A stretch of 64,000 nt of DNA. Source: Nemopilema nomurai. Its lineage: Eukaryota; Cnidaria; Scyphozoa; Rhizostomeae; Rhizostomatidae. Each line of letters opens with the position of its first letter. The stretch's first letter is position 1. A model generated the notes under the pieces. That model saw nothing but the letters and a program-made list of their open reading frames with translations, ran no database searches and had not been told where the DNA came from. This document shows positions 1 through 13,200 of this stretch, in pieces. The translations under genes and the position numbers were made by a program. Where the stretch lies: NCBI GenBank assembly GCA_003864495.1, contig ML133495.1:1991231-2055230 (forward strand), read 5' to 3'.

Positions 1-143
1 TCGAAGTTTATTTCCTGTGTGCATTATTCAGCATGACAGTGGTAGTACATTCTCTAAATCCTTTGTCATATAACGTGTGATGCTTGTAGCAGAATCGTTT
101 TGAAATTTTTTTACAAAAAAAGATCTTGGTGAAATTCACCTAC

Positions 144-3100
144 CAAGCTCATGTGGGAGTTCGTGACATAATATAGCAATAGATGTGCTAACGCCACCAT
201 AGAAACCAGTTGGAAACTTATCAGTAAAAGCAACACCAATAGCAACACCATCCAGAAAATTGTGAATGGCATCTCCCATTAAGACCATCCAGGCAACACT
301 TCTCCACCTAGGACTTTCTTTAGTGGCTACATTTGGGTGGCCATTTCCATTCTTCTCCAGCGCACCATTCTGTTTGGAAGGATCCTTTAAATTGTCATGT
401 GAACTGCCATTTGAACATTTTTTGTTTACATACACTTCCTGGGAAACATAATGCAGCAAATTCACATACAATCTGATGAATTCACAGTGCATTGTTATAA
501 AAAGGAAATGCTACATGACAATGGAAACATATATATATATATTGATTCCAAAAACTTAAAATTGCAAATGGCATAACAATGTAACCAATCAAATTGATGC
601 TTTACAGAAACCAAAGTATGAATAAATTATAGCATGACATAAAATATAATAACATAATATAATTGCAATAAAATATATGATATAGTATAATATAATAAAA
701 CAAAATAAAACCATTTGTCTACATACTAGCATACACCATAATCTACTAAGGTATTGCATAATATATAACTAACAAACTACAAAAAAGTGTACATCATAGC
801 ACAATAAATATGTCTTGGCGCGTGCCTCCCCTTCCCTAGGAGTGCAATTTGTCGCAAGCCTTATTCTGGCATTAGCGAGATTGTTACTGCCAGTCCATGA
901 TTTATTGGTCAATTTTCAAACCATCATTATTCTTTCTTTGATAATCACTGATTTCATCCTGTTGCATGGAGGCCTTGCCCGGAAAGACAATCGATCAAGC
1001 TCGCGCTCCTAGAGAGCGCCATAAAAAGGCTTTAGAGACTGATTAATAGAATCCCTCAAAACAGAAGAAAATAATATTTTGGCCCTTTTTGAACATAAAC
1101 TAAAGAAGCATAAAGTTTTCATCTAATGACCATCCACATCAAGGACACAACTGATCGTCAAGCAGACTTATTTAATTTTTCGCGCATCTATTTCTTCTGT
1201 TTTTTCTAAATAATCTAAAATCACATGTGCTTAATTTCATTGTTTTTCGTAAGAAGTAAGAAGAACATACAAAAGGAATCAAAGTTAAATTTCCAACTTT
1301 CAAATTATGAAAAAGGAAGAGGTTCTTGGTGCTACGAGATTTGGTGAAAAATTTATGCAAGGAATTAAACTTTAATTTTCAATCACCTGAAATTCTATTA
1401 TATTTCTTTATTTATACTAACATGCTGTTTGTTTTATTTTTGCTATTTAATTTTATAGTCTTTTAAGAATCACCGTTGAATCTCTTATTTCATATTCTCC
1501 CGTAGAATGCCCTCAAGGAAATTTTATCTAGAGCTGCGAAATAGGGCGCCTTATGGTTTCGTGGGGCTTTACTCATGGAGCATCTCCAAGGTATTTCAGA
1601 CAGGTTAGAGTCAAAACAACAAATGACAAAAATCCAATAGATGTCAAAATAATCCACTGATGTACATCTAGGGGAGTACCTTGACGATTTGGAGAATTGG
1701 GGGGAGGGGGTGTGTAAACCATAATACATACGGGTGAGTAAACAGGTAAATTTACCTACCAAAATTCAACCCCTGCTAACCAATGTATAACCTATTTTAC
1801 AGTTATATATTGTGGATTTTAACTGTTTTTTTTCAATATGTCCTTGTCGATTAAGAGCAAATAAGATCCTTCCCTCAAAACGGACATTTTCCAAAGCTTT
1901 CTCTCACTGCTCTAGCTCGTATCACACAAGCCACACTTCTTGATATTTTCGACTCCTACTAGTGAAATTATCGCCTTTATGGAAATAGATTCATTATTTC
2001 GCTGACTGAGGTTAGACAGTTTTCAATACACACCAATAAACTATATTAAGTAAAGATCAAAATCTACCAATGATCCATAGGCAAAATTTACCAACCAAAA
2101 CCAGGTAGGTTTGCCTCAGTGTACATCTACAAGATTTTACCAGATTTTCAACTGCACACCTTGCACATCTAAAATGTTCTAGCAGTGTGTTTTTAACTCA
2201 GACCTTCAAAAGTTTTCCTAGTAAGGCCTTAAAGTCTTCCCTTCAAAAAATCATTTTCATCATTCATTTTCAATATTCTATTTTCAAAAACATGAAATTG
2301 TAAGTGGTAATGATATGTATAGACAAATTTGTGGGGGAAACAGACCAATTTTATCATTTGAAGCGATCAAATACAAGTGAAGAAAAACAGATGACACCCA
2401 AGTGTAATTTGATAGCATAAATTGCACTATTAGCAGTCAATTTTTGGCATTTTGAACAGGTAGCAAAATTCTAGGTGCATCAGAAAGTTCCTCTTCATTT
2501 GCCCCATTTTGTCTTTGAACCACGTAAAAGCATCTATGTGTCAATAGACCAAAAAAATTTGATTTGAAGGACCAGCGTACAAAAGCACCGCATAAACGAA
2601 AAGATAAGAAAAGCAAAGTAAACTAAAACATAACAGAAAGATGAAAATGCAAGCCCATTAGTAACATTCTAAATGCAAAATACTAAAAAAGAAGACTCAC
2701 TGAGGTGTCTTTCTCCTTCTCTTCCATTCCCCCAAGCTCAATGCATGTCTTTTCGTCGCACTTGTGCATACCCGACGCGGTTGGTATCAGTGTATTCCTT
2801 TTCTTTAAGAAAAACATTTGCCCAACTTAGGATGCTTTAAGGGACAGTTATAAGCAGCATGCATCGTAGCAATTCATCAAATTATCTTTTTCTTTTTTCG
2901 AGGCATTTCAAGTACAGTACTTCAGTTGTTTGGTGAGTAGCTAGAAAGCAGTTATAGAGAAGACTTTCGAGGGCATGATGTCAAATGATGCCACAGAATG
3001 AGGAATACAAGATGTAACTAAAAAGTTTTTCGAAGAAATCTTCTAAGCGTGACAAAGAATCCAACTTAAAGGGTCCATTTTATATTTACCAGCGAGTTTT

Positions 3101-6100
3101 CGCCATCCTTCTGTCTCTCATTGATTATCTCAACAGGGCCTGCCACCATACTGTGAGAGCGGCCCTTGCCAACATGTTGGTGTGTCTCCTCCTATACAAA
3201 ATGGTTTGTTTAATTTATTAATTAAGTAATGATCTGCGAATCAATTAAGTATTGAGCTTAGATGAAACTGTGATCCAACGTGTTATGCCAGAACCTACGA
3301 TTTACTCTTCTGAATAGACCAAAACTCTGAGTGGAATAGAAAGATTACAAATCAATTACAAGTAAGCAAGAAATAAAACTTAAACTCACAAGTCCGTGGC
3401 TATGCTGATGTTTAGACGCCGAGTGCATGTAGAGCTCAAACATGTAGAATACGTAGACACCCAAAAGGAACACCAAACTTTTCCAAACAAAGCTGTCTTT
3501 CCCTGTGATCGCTTCAGAGCCATGACTAGCTCCTTCTTCGTGCTTGTGAAGGTTTAAAGACTGCAATAAACAAACGAGTATTAAACGAAACTATTGATAC
3601 AAAATTGATCACAAAGAATAAGCAAGTCAATTATACCATATTTGGTCCACATCTGAAACTTCTTCAAAGAAAAGACTGTCAACTAGTATAGATAAATAAC
3701 AGCACCCCTTTCTCTTAAAAACAATGTGAACCTTTTGCAAATGAGCTCTGCCCTAAAAAATCAAAATAAAACTAAAGCAGCTCAAGACTTACGTGAGGAA
3801 ATAGATGCAAAATAGCATCACCAAGTAAGGTCGACACGGCGAGGGCGATCAGGAAGGTCAGGATGAGCGTGAAACTCTTCTCTTCGCTGAACGGTGCCAG
3901 AAGGATACCGACAAGCGAACCAAGACTGATTATCAATACAGCAAGGACGGCACTGATCCAAGCTGAAACGAATTTCCACAATTGAAGCAGGGCAATAACA
4001 CCCAATCTTCTAATAAACACCACACAACAGTCACAACTTGTACACAGCACCCTGCTGCAACTACTCGATTTTCGACTACTCCCATTGAAAAGATGTGTTC
4101 TCCGTAGACATATTTTGGAAGACATTAATGTTGTCTAAAAATAAAAATGGCTTCTTTCTTCTCAACTGGTATCATGAATCGGCAACGGCTATAGGTCTAG
4201 GGATATCAGGCTAAAAATATGAAACTAAACTGATTTTAAGAAGCCTCCTTTTTACTGGATTATTTGAAACAAAACTTCAAACGCGTTTCTTTCCTCCAAG
4301 CAACAGTCAAGAAAAAAGCCGAAATTCATATTTTCATTCGTACATTTGGTGTGGAAATATAAGTTATTAGATTTGTAAACATTTATTTTCAATTAAATCC
4401 AAACACATTTCTTCTATATTGAAAACTTAATCCTAGAAATTATTTTCCCACAGAAAAACTCGAAAGTTTAACCAGCTTATAGTGTGTCAAACTAATTATC
4501 TAAGGCAACTGTGGCGAGTTATCTTTTTCATTAAACTACCTGGTTGGTGATTTGACCCACTCTCTGGCCCTCACCACTGGATCAATTTATCCACATAAGC
4601 CTATTTGCATATTCAACGAGTCAGTCGCGACTCGCTTATACCCCTCTTGGATACTGGCATCACAATGTTTGTGTCGCAGTAAAAACCACGAAATACTTAC
4701 GCTTCCAGCCTTTTTCCTTGGAGGATGCCTTCTTGGTGCTGACTTTGCACGCGCCACTTTCGATTTGCTGCACTAGTGACGGGCACACGTCTTTAAACTG
4801 CACTTCACTTAGGCCAACCTTCTGGTTTACTGAGTGTATGGTCAGAATGTTTTCCGGGGTAAAACACTAAAACGAAATAAAAATCAACTTTAAACACGCA
4901 GAGATGGTTAATTGGACGGTTAGGAATAAAACAGAATACATTGCATTTAAATACAGCGCATGACCCTTGATCATATTTGCCTCTACTTTCTTTTGCCGGG
5001 ATAACAAAAAACCGCTTTTTAAACGGTAGGAATTGTAGGCTCTCAGCAAACATTCAATGTGAGAAGTCAAAACTGATATCACGACGACAGAAAAACACTG
5101 TAGAGTTGCGAAGACAATTTCAACACCCAATAATTGAGGATATGAAAATATTCAGTATTTGAAGAAACATGGTTAAGTTGCCTAAAACAAACACAAGTTG
5201 GCAATTCAAATTGGCCAATCTAAAGATTTGGTTTCAAAATAATTGACAACATTAACCTTAAGTCAGAAGCAATTAACCCTGTTAAAACTAAAACGGATTG
5301 ATGTGTACTTTGGAAGCAAAAGCATGCAGTTCAATATCACTTGCCGACTCCTTCGCCCCTCTGGGATTCGAAATGGTGTAATGCAGAGTCATATGACCTC
5401 AGTATTTTGAAAACTTTTAATTCATTGATTATTCTGTGACAATTATGCGTGGGATGCATCAATTTCCATAGGATTAGTTTGGTACTAAAACCATTGTCCT
5501 CCTGAATGTTTAGCAAAAACCGTACATTGGAAGTTCAACAAAGTCACATGACAGGAGCCGTCACTTACATAATCTATTTTACAGCAGCGAACACAAGAAC
5601 AACGGCAAGAGTATTTGCTATGGTTCTACACCCCAGATATCATTTAAGAAAAACTTTTACGTAATGTTGATGCTTTCGACCAAACTCTTTTCTGCATTCC
5701 TCAACTACCAAGGCATAATACGAACCGCAGTGATCAAGATATTGCGTACCAGAGAACCTTCCTTGGCACACCTACAAACCGAGTTTTGATACCCATGCAG
5801 TATAATTAAAATTGTTTTAAAGAAGGGTCACTATCGGCTAACAGTATTTTTGCCACGCTGCATCTTTGCGTGAAGCGCGCCTAACAAGCAGTAAACATAA
5901 GAACAACCTTGTTGACACTTTCACCAGGCAGACTTCGCTTCCTCCTAGAATGCTCCTGTACTTCGACAGACCTGCGCTTCCGATGGTCGTGACCTGACTC
6001 ATCGGTCCCTGTGGAGGTAGTACCGGCCTTTTTTTCATTGCCTATTCCGAGTTTCTTTAGAAGCGACTCGAACTTCTCCAGATTTATCGTCCCATTCTTT

Positions 6101-9100
6101 CCATATTCCTTAAAAATCGACTCCAGAAATTCCTTAGCTTTTGGTAGTGTATTCTTTTTCTCTGCATGTTTGGCAATACAGTGTCCTTCCAGCAACTGCA
6201 GTATCAAATAAACACTCAGATTTTCCAACTCTTGTTGGCTCTTAACAGACTCTGACAAGCCAGATCCTTTGAAAGCATCATCCACATCAAAGCACTGAAA
6301 CAACAAAATTTTCTTATGAAATAATTTGATTTATTGAATACTGGTTGCAGTATAAGTTATCTACTACCCATCTTGACCAATGAGCATCTTTACATTTGCA
6401 CTCATGGAGCAAAAGTAATAAGCGTCAGTAGTTACACACGCTTCAGCAATTGACCACAAAGTACATTATAAATTAGGCCTAAAGCCTTCTCAAAAGAAAA
6501 TTCAACACTGCATCGAGAAGATGCTTCTGTATAAAAAACCAAGGAGCCATGAAGCATATTACCAAGGAATGACAGCAAAACTTATTTGTGAAGTGCAACT
6601 AAGTTTAATGCTGAAAAAATTTAAAGCTAAGTTTTAACTGGCAAGTAATTGAGATTGATAAAAAACTAAAAAAGTGAAGATAATTTTCTTCTGTGTTTTA
6701 AGCTTTAAAAAGAATTCAAAATAACCTATATATCAATTTTGTTGGCAATTATGTTTTCTGAATTCTCAACCTACTTTAATCTAACCAAAACGCTTTCAAG
6801 GTGGTTTTGATCTAGAAACATTAATAGAACCTGCCGAAGAAATGAAAAGGGTCCCTTCTTTGTTTGAGCCACATGCACATGTTTAAAACATTAGTCCTTC
6901 ATTTGTTAAGGTGGTATTCAATCTACCCTAATGCCTTGAATAAGCGCCCATCTTAGATGTAAAACTGTTAAATAAGCACCCCCAAGTAAGCTCCCACCTC
7001 TCAAATAAGTGCCCATCCTACAGCCTTTTGAAATTTCGACAAAAACATAATTGGAAGGCAATTCAACATGAAAGTTTGAATGAACAATAAAAAATATTCA
7101 TTTCTTTGATTACTTCCAAACTAATTTTTTTAATAAGCACCCCCCTTGATTAAGCACCTCCCTCAAATCAAATAAGCACCCACCCTGGAGTCTCACAAAC
7201 TGAATAAGCGCCAGGGTGCTTATTCGAGGCATTGCAATAATTAAAATGGCTGAAAAGCCCCATAGTTACATTTATTGTTTCCATGACAATTTTACATACT
7301 TCCATAGCTGATACTGACTTTAGTTCAATCTAATGTATCACTATACCAAGACTTGACTTATATAGTTTTCTTGAGACCTCATAAAGTATAAAAGTGTCTA
7401 TTCACAACTATAATATTTGAATACATTCATCTTTCAAAACAAATTTTGATCACCATTGGAGTGACTTTATATATGCTTATCATATTTAACCAGTTACTGT
7501 TATTGATACAGGAAAATTTGATGGTGATATATGAAATACTTGTTTGAATATATACACTGATGATACATAAAGAACACAAATTGCTGATAGTTAAGCAATA
7601 AGCATTGTTGTCATTGGGATTGATTTGACAAGCATGTGAATCTTGAATACCCTTATACTTTAAAGGCATTCAAGCAACCTCTTTTCCATCTACAGTAATT
7701 TTTATTCATGATAAACTTTGGAGGAAGTGTCTTCAGTTTCTCTGACATAAACTGATATTCAACGACTAGCAGGTGAAAATAGATCTATGAAAATAGGATG
7801 TTTAATATGACAGTAGAAGCCCTTAGTTTTATAGTAATGATATGATATGCAACTGAAAGTATACAACACACCTAAGAAAATCACAGCCCATAACACCATA
7901 AACAGACAATATTAAGATCCCAAAATCTGCTGATGCAACTGAGTCAAGAGGCACTCTAAAAAATCTTTAATTTTCAAAGCTAGAAACGCACTCCCTCCAC
8001 GGCATGCAAAACCACTTAGCAAACTGCTGGCATTCATTAAATAAAAAAGAAAATACCCAAAGCTGTACAAACACAACAAAATGTTGATTTGTTTAAATAT
8101 TTATTTGGTTGGCTTACTCATACAAGACAGATCTGAACCGTTAAATACTTTGTAGAGGAAATACCATGAAACATTGAAGGACTAACTTAAAATAAAACTT
8201 TGGATATATGTAAATAAATCATACAAAGTTGACTGAATTTTAGATACCCAACTGTTTCAAATTCTGCTGGTCATTGGGAATACATTGCTAGATATACTTA
8301 AATTACATTTGTCATGTCATTTCTGTTAACAGCTAATCACAAAGTTAATGAACTAGACTAGTAATCTTGCAGACAAATATGAAAATTGAAAATTTGAAGC
8401 TTGATGTGCTCAAAAATTTGCACATTTGAGGTATTCTAAGTTTGGTTTATGAACATATATTTCTGTTTTTTACCAAACAAAGCTCAATTTAAAGTCTTTG
8501 TCAGGAGAGTTTTGCTTTATTTTATCAACAGACTTTGGATTAAAAAGCAAAAGTTCCTGACCCCGAGCTAGAGAAAACAGGTTGATGCAGTAAAAGATTT
8601 GAATTTGAAAAATTCCCAGTCCTGTTTGGTATTTAATACAAAAAGTAGAAGCATCACAATGATTGCCCACAATATTTGACAAATGCTGCGCCCAATGCTT
8701 TTATAACAAGGATTTTATTCTGCTTGAATTTCCATTATTACATGGAGCATTCTTGAGAGATGAAAGTCTAACAACAATAACAACCGTAATTCTCCGGCAG
8801 CTTAACGTTAAAAACGCCGAGACCTGCTCTAACATGAATGCGTATCAAAGTGGATGCTGTTTGGTTGATGCTTAGCCTGCTGCTCACAAGCCTAGCCCGC
8901 ACGTTGCATTCAAACTGGTGTTCTTGTTTGAGGATTGACAAGAGAGAGTTTCAATGGACTCATTAAAATTCACGCTGGACTGGTATAATAAAAATGGAGT
9001 CACATAATATTGTAATCGCTCGACTTTACAAGCTGGGGTCTCCCATCAAATATAAAATGTATGGAAACACCGCAAAGCTTGTGAACAAAAGCTGCATATT

Positions 9101-10172
9101 TCTACCATTCACAACAATTTCCTTTTCTTTAAATTCCCATGTGCTTCCAACTACAGATTTCCAGCCCCAGCCTTTAACCAAATCGTATTCTTGTGTGATT
9201 TGGCCTCTCAACGTAGAAATTAACTTCCGATGAGATCCAGAAAGGCAAATGTACTGAGCCACAGTACAGAACAGTACCTGCTCTGGGTCTGTGCCACATC
9301 AAATGTAAACATAAAATACGAAAATCGCTTTGAAAGTAGATATCAAATTCATACAGCACATATTTCGTAGATGACTGGCCTTTTTATTTCGAAACCATTT
9401 CGCTAAATAAAGCAGCCCGTTTAGAAAATCTGAACATTCAAAAACCATCATACTTTGGCTCAGTCGCCATTTTCAACTCCTAAGGTTGCCGCTAGAAAGC
9501 ACGCCACTTTTGTAAAACTTGACTCACCGGCTTCTTTGTCAGCCTCCAGCTAAGAGTTGAGTTGATATCGTCCAGGATTTTGTCGACTTGACTCTCTTTG
9601 AGAACAGCGACTCCTCCATATTGCTGTAGCAGTGACTGGAAAGCGTTGCGAGTGAAATTTTTCGCTTGCTGTGTTGCTGACTTGTTGCACACGGCACCAA
9701 CAGTTCCTGTTTGGATGGGGGTAAGTAGAAACAGAATACTCGGAAGGAGTCCTTTGAACTGAGATCTCGCAAGGGAAGAGTTGCTGGCGTATCCGTTCCA
9801 CGTCAAAAGGCTTCTGGCTCCCAAACACTGTGAAAAGAGACCCATGAAAGCTTCGACAGAGCACAAAACACGAAGAATGGGTGGCCTAGCAATGGCGTTA
9901 CGGACACGCTAGATATAACTATGGTCTATTGGACGCGTTATGTATGTTATGAAAGTATGAAGACTCACCAACTGACAATCCGAAGACCTCCTCTCTGAGC
10001 TACAGTTTTTAAAACCAATTCGATCCAGAAGTTTCTTGATATTTTCAAATTGAAAGCTTGTTGTGTTTGGCGTCGCTGAGACTTCCTTTACTATTTCCAA
10101 AAAACTCTGTTCTGTGTTTAGTGACGAACATGACGAAAGGGTTAAAATCGTGGCAAGCAGAAATAGTTTCAT
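144..10172 (-). CDS. LIV-1 family ZIP zinc transporter (ZIP4/ZIP12-like), 3' part outside window
   Basis: Zinc importer of the SLC39/ZIP family, LIV-1 branch. Exons in order of translation: 10172-9969, 9827-9528, 6294-5908, 4866-4701, 3962-3793, 3560-3390, 3191-3090, 2802-2701, 438-144; phases agree at every junction. Met 10172 starts a signal peptide (MKLFLLATILTLSS). The ectodomain has helix-rich segments ending in CLGARSLL and CFDVDDAF, then a PCD-like segment with VCPSLVQQIESGAC. Next come the first membrane helices, a His-containing loop (HQHSHG, HQHVGKG), TM4 with HNFLDG and TM5 with HELPHELG, which carry the metal-site residues. HELPHELG, rather than EELPHELG, separates it from ZIP8/14. 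About 632 residues are visible; the last exon ends in phase 1 and TM6-8 lie beyond the left edge. The donor of the third exon (AAG|GTTGTT) is weak but is the only one that keeps frame. The exact orthologue (ZIP4, ZIP12, or ZIP6/10) is not settled. Confidence 0.92.
638..710. repeat. AT-rich simple repeat (ATAAT/TATAATATAATA type)
   Basis: Irregular iterations of ATAAT, AATATA and TATAATATAATA in the first ZIP intron from the left edge. A very similar tract lies at 57180-57375. Low-complexity sequence with no sign of coding. Confidence 0.7.
5935..5982 (-). other. Two furin-like basic sites in the ZIP ectodomain
   Basis: Within the third ZIP exon the protein reads RKRR-S (about residues 273-276) and, nine residues on, RRKR-S (about 285-288). 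Both fit the R-X-K/R-R consensus for proprotein convertases. They lie between the helix-rich part and the PCD-like part of the ectodomain, in a low-complexity linker rich in T, S, G and H, where a protease could reach them. Ectodomain cleavage is known for vertebrate LIV-1 ZIPs such as ZIP4 and ZIP10; cleavage here is an inference. Confidence 0.6.
6930..7234. mobile_element. MITE-like element with about 20-bp terminal inverted repeats
   Basis: The left end reads AATGCCTTGAATAAGCGCCC and the reverse complement of the right end (7214-7234) is AATGCCTCGAATAAGCACCC, so the ends are near-perfect inverted repeats about 305 bp apart. The motif AATAAGCACC recurs several times inside. No coding capacity. 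It sits in the ZIP intron between 6294 and 9528. The superfamily was not identified, and no clear target duplication is visible. Confidence 0.6.
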
Positions 10173-10265
10173 CTTCCCTTCTGACTCTGATTTCCATGAA
10201 ATGTTTAGTGGAACTTCTTTTCTTCCGTCTGTAAAAGCAAGAAGTATTTCTGAGCTAGCTGCCAC

Positions 10266-13200
10266 TTACGATTGTCATACCATGATCCGACTAGCCAGCC
10301 AATCAGGAACGAGATCAACAAGCTAAGGCCGGATTGGACCAATCAGGTTGCTCTTCATTAACATGAACAAAACACCCATCTCAAGCCAACTTTACAAAAT
10401 CTATTCATAAAAAGTTATGAACCGCCTCCTATCTTTTGAAGCGGTTGTCTTTTGAGGAGAAAAGAAGAAGCTACAGATAATAAGGTAGCAATTATTTGGC
10501 GATAAACAAGTATTGAACGGGACAGAAGAGAATTCCCCGCGGGTAAATGGGTCAAAAGAAGGACGAAGTTCTCTTCTTTCGTTCCCTAACAACTCCATGT
10601 ATTGGATTAGCCGCATTGGAGCTGCCTTTCTTTCAGGCTTACCCCTCCACATGCAGAATTTTTTAGAAAACATCAAAACGAAAGGAATTGTTTAGTATAT
10701 TTGTTGATAATCATCCATGCGTTTAGTGGATTTGAATTGTAACCTCGCTTATTGTGGGCCAAACTTCTAGTTTATTGGCGTGAAATTCTGGTTTAAAAGT
10801 GAATCAGCATGTTAGGTCATCCTTGAAACCCTACTCGTTCGTCACTGGGACGCCTATTTCCGTTTAATGTTTAATTTACGCACTTCTTTCAATATCCTTT
10901 TTCGATACAGTCATAGTTCCGGCGCAGGCGTTTAGAATGATCAGTCAAGAACAGGAGGCCGGGACAGGAATAAGGGACGAAGAGCTTGAAAGAGTCACCT
11001 CCTACTAGTTCTAGTGTGGACTTTCCTTCCTTCGAGATATTTATAACAGATCTACAGTTGTTGACTTTCAGGGTTGCGTTTGCAAAGGGTGTTCCGTGTA
11101 CATAGGTGGCAACTGGCGATTTATCACCGCCCATTCCTACTTGAATTGCCATCTACTTTGACGTAAAGTGAAGTACAAAAGTACCCCCAGAAAGGAGGGC
11201 CTCGAAAGCATTGCGTATATCACGCCATTCTGTAATTCAATGCAACCAATTCAAGACCAGGATCACAAAATTTTCAGTCAGCTATGGCGTCCTCAACGTA
11301 GAGACCATCTTATCGAACACTTCAAATGAAAATTTAGCAATGTATAAAAGTTTTTATCTTTCATGAGCCGATAGGTGCATGGCTTGTTCAGGTTTTGAGC
11401 ATTCTGTTGAACGAAAGGCAGCAGGTTGCTTGCCAAACTTTGAAGCGTTGCCAATAATGACCGTAGGCCATGATGACATAAACGAGGGGGTCACTGAGAC
11501 TACAAAGAAACGGGAGAACTATTTGAACCGGTAGCAGCTCAAGTATATGAAAATTATGAAGATAAAGTTCAATTAAACGGATTAAGAGTTATTTTCACCC
11601 CGATGAAAATGTTTCGCCTCTTGCACAAGCAAATTCACTTGGCAGATAAATGATCAATGTTTACTCAGGCTTGTTTGCTATTGCGAATTATGGCATAAGT
11701 GAATTAGGGCCTGGCTTAAATTGCTATCAGGGTGCAATCAAAAATGACTTTGGTTGCGAAATGAATAATATAACCATGGCTCTTCCTGCTAGCAGCGGTG
11801 TGTGGAGCGTTGAGTCAGGAAAACTTCCTGCAAACTATCTGAAAAACAGCGAAAGAAGAAAGCTTCGCATCACACAGAGAACAGAGGCTGAAGAGCAAAG
11901 TAATCTAATATAAACAGTGTTTTTTGGTGAAGTCAGGGCTTGTGTGGGGTGTGCAAGAGCACATTTCCACAACCGTGGGTAAAGGAACAATCGTGCTCTT
12001 CTCTAATTGTGTAGCCTTTGACCTGGTGGCATCGAGCTCACACATCTTAGGGTTTTGTACGGTAGAGAAACCTGTGGTCATGGCTTAAAAGAAACTTTAA
12101 AAGCCACTGACATTCCTAGTCAGGCACTTTTCTTAAATCGAAATTTCATTTCCATTCTGTTATCACCGCAATGGCTGAAGATTTATTCAAATTTGTATCC
12201 AATGTCCTCTAATCGACCCCTCGGTTGGGACGCGGATAAACATGCTATATAACATAAATAATGTTTATCTTGAAAATAAATTCCGTCGGCATTTGGAACA
12301 ACAATTATAGCTTGCTTTTTGCCGAACCCCCTTGCTGATAAGGGGTTGCACGGTCACATATTATTTCTTTAGTTCGATGCCTTCGTGACTCCGGGTGACT
12401 GAAAGGTCGCAACCCTTCTTGGTTTAATCTGTCATGCCTGCTACATGCTAGAATGCCGTAAACATGGAGCTCTATTCAACCTCCTTTCTGCTGCTACCAT
12501 GTTTCGTTTTTTGCGAAATCAAGAGCATCTAATATTCGTAAAAGAAGAGATGTTGGCAAAAAGAGCTCTTCCTTTGGCAACAGCTAGACGAATTTGCTTT
12601 GCTTGCTCTATAAGCAACTGTAACTTTCACCCCATTTGTTAATGGTGATCTGATGCTGTAAAAGCTGTTGTCTTTCATTAGCATCATCCTGCGATGAACT
12701 ACTGGCAGCTCTGAAAATTGATGCGGATGAAATTGCAATTTTTGGCATCAAGTGGTTCCAACGATTCAGTATGAAAAATGATTTTTCGGGTATCATTTTT
12801 ATATGAATTTGATTACTTCTCGTGCTTAAACATTATTTCCTCGATTTGTTGATTTAGGACAGATTAGCTTGGTTTTGAGGTGCTCCCGAGCATCCTAACG
12901 GATTAGGGGGATTTGCTTCGAACATTCAAAATGTCGACCAAATTTTCTAAATCTTTAGCAAGGCCATTAGCACAACACCTTTCATGATAAGCATGCTTAA
13001 TGGTATATGTGACCGAGGCCTAAGCTCTTTGACGATCTTTCGAAATACATTTCTGTGCCCTTACTGACTCTTTGCCCCATTACTTTCAGTAAGTTGGCGT
13101 TTTGTAGAACAATATGATGGCGTGCTCGACAGGATTTGGATACGGATTATCGTGAATCATCTTTCAGGGCCACCATTCTGTTCACCATTATCCTTAACAT

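Noticed and set aside
10889..11152. 87-codon minus-strand ORF
   Set aside because: Looks moderately protein-like, but has no recognised domain, no splice context and no neighbours that support it.
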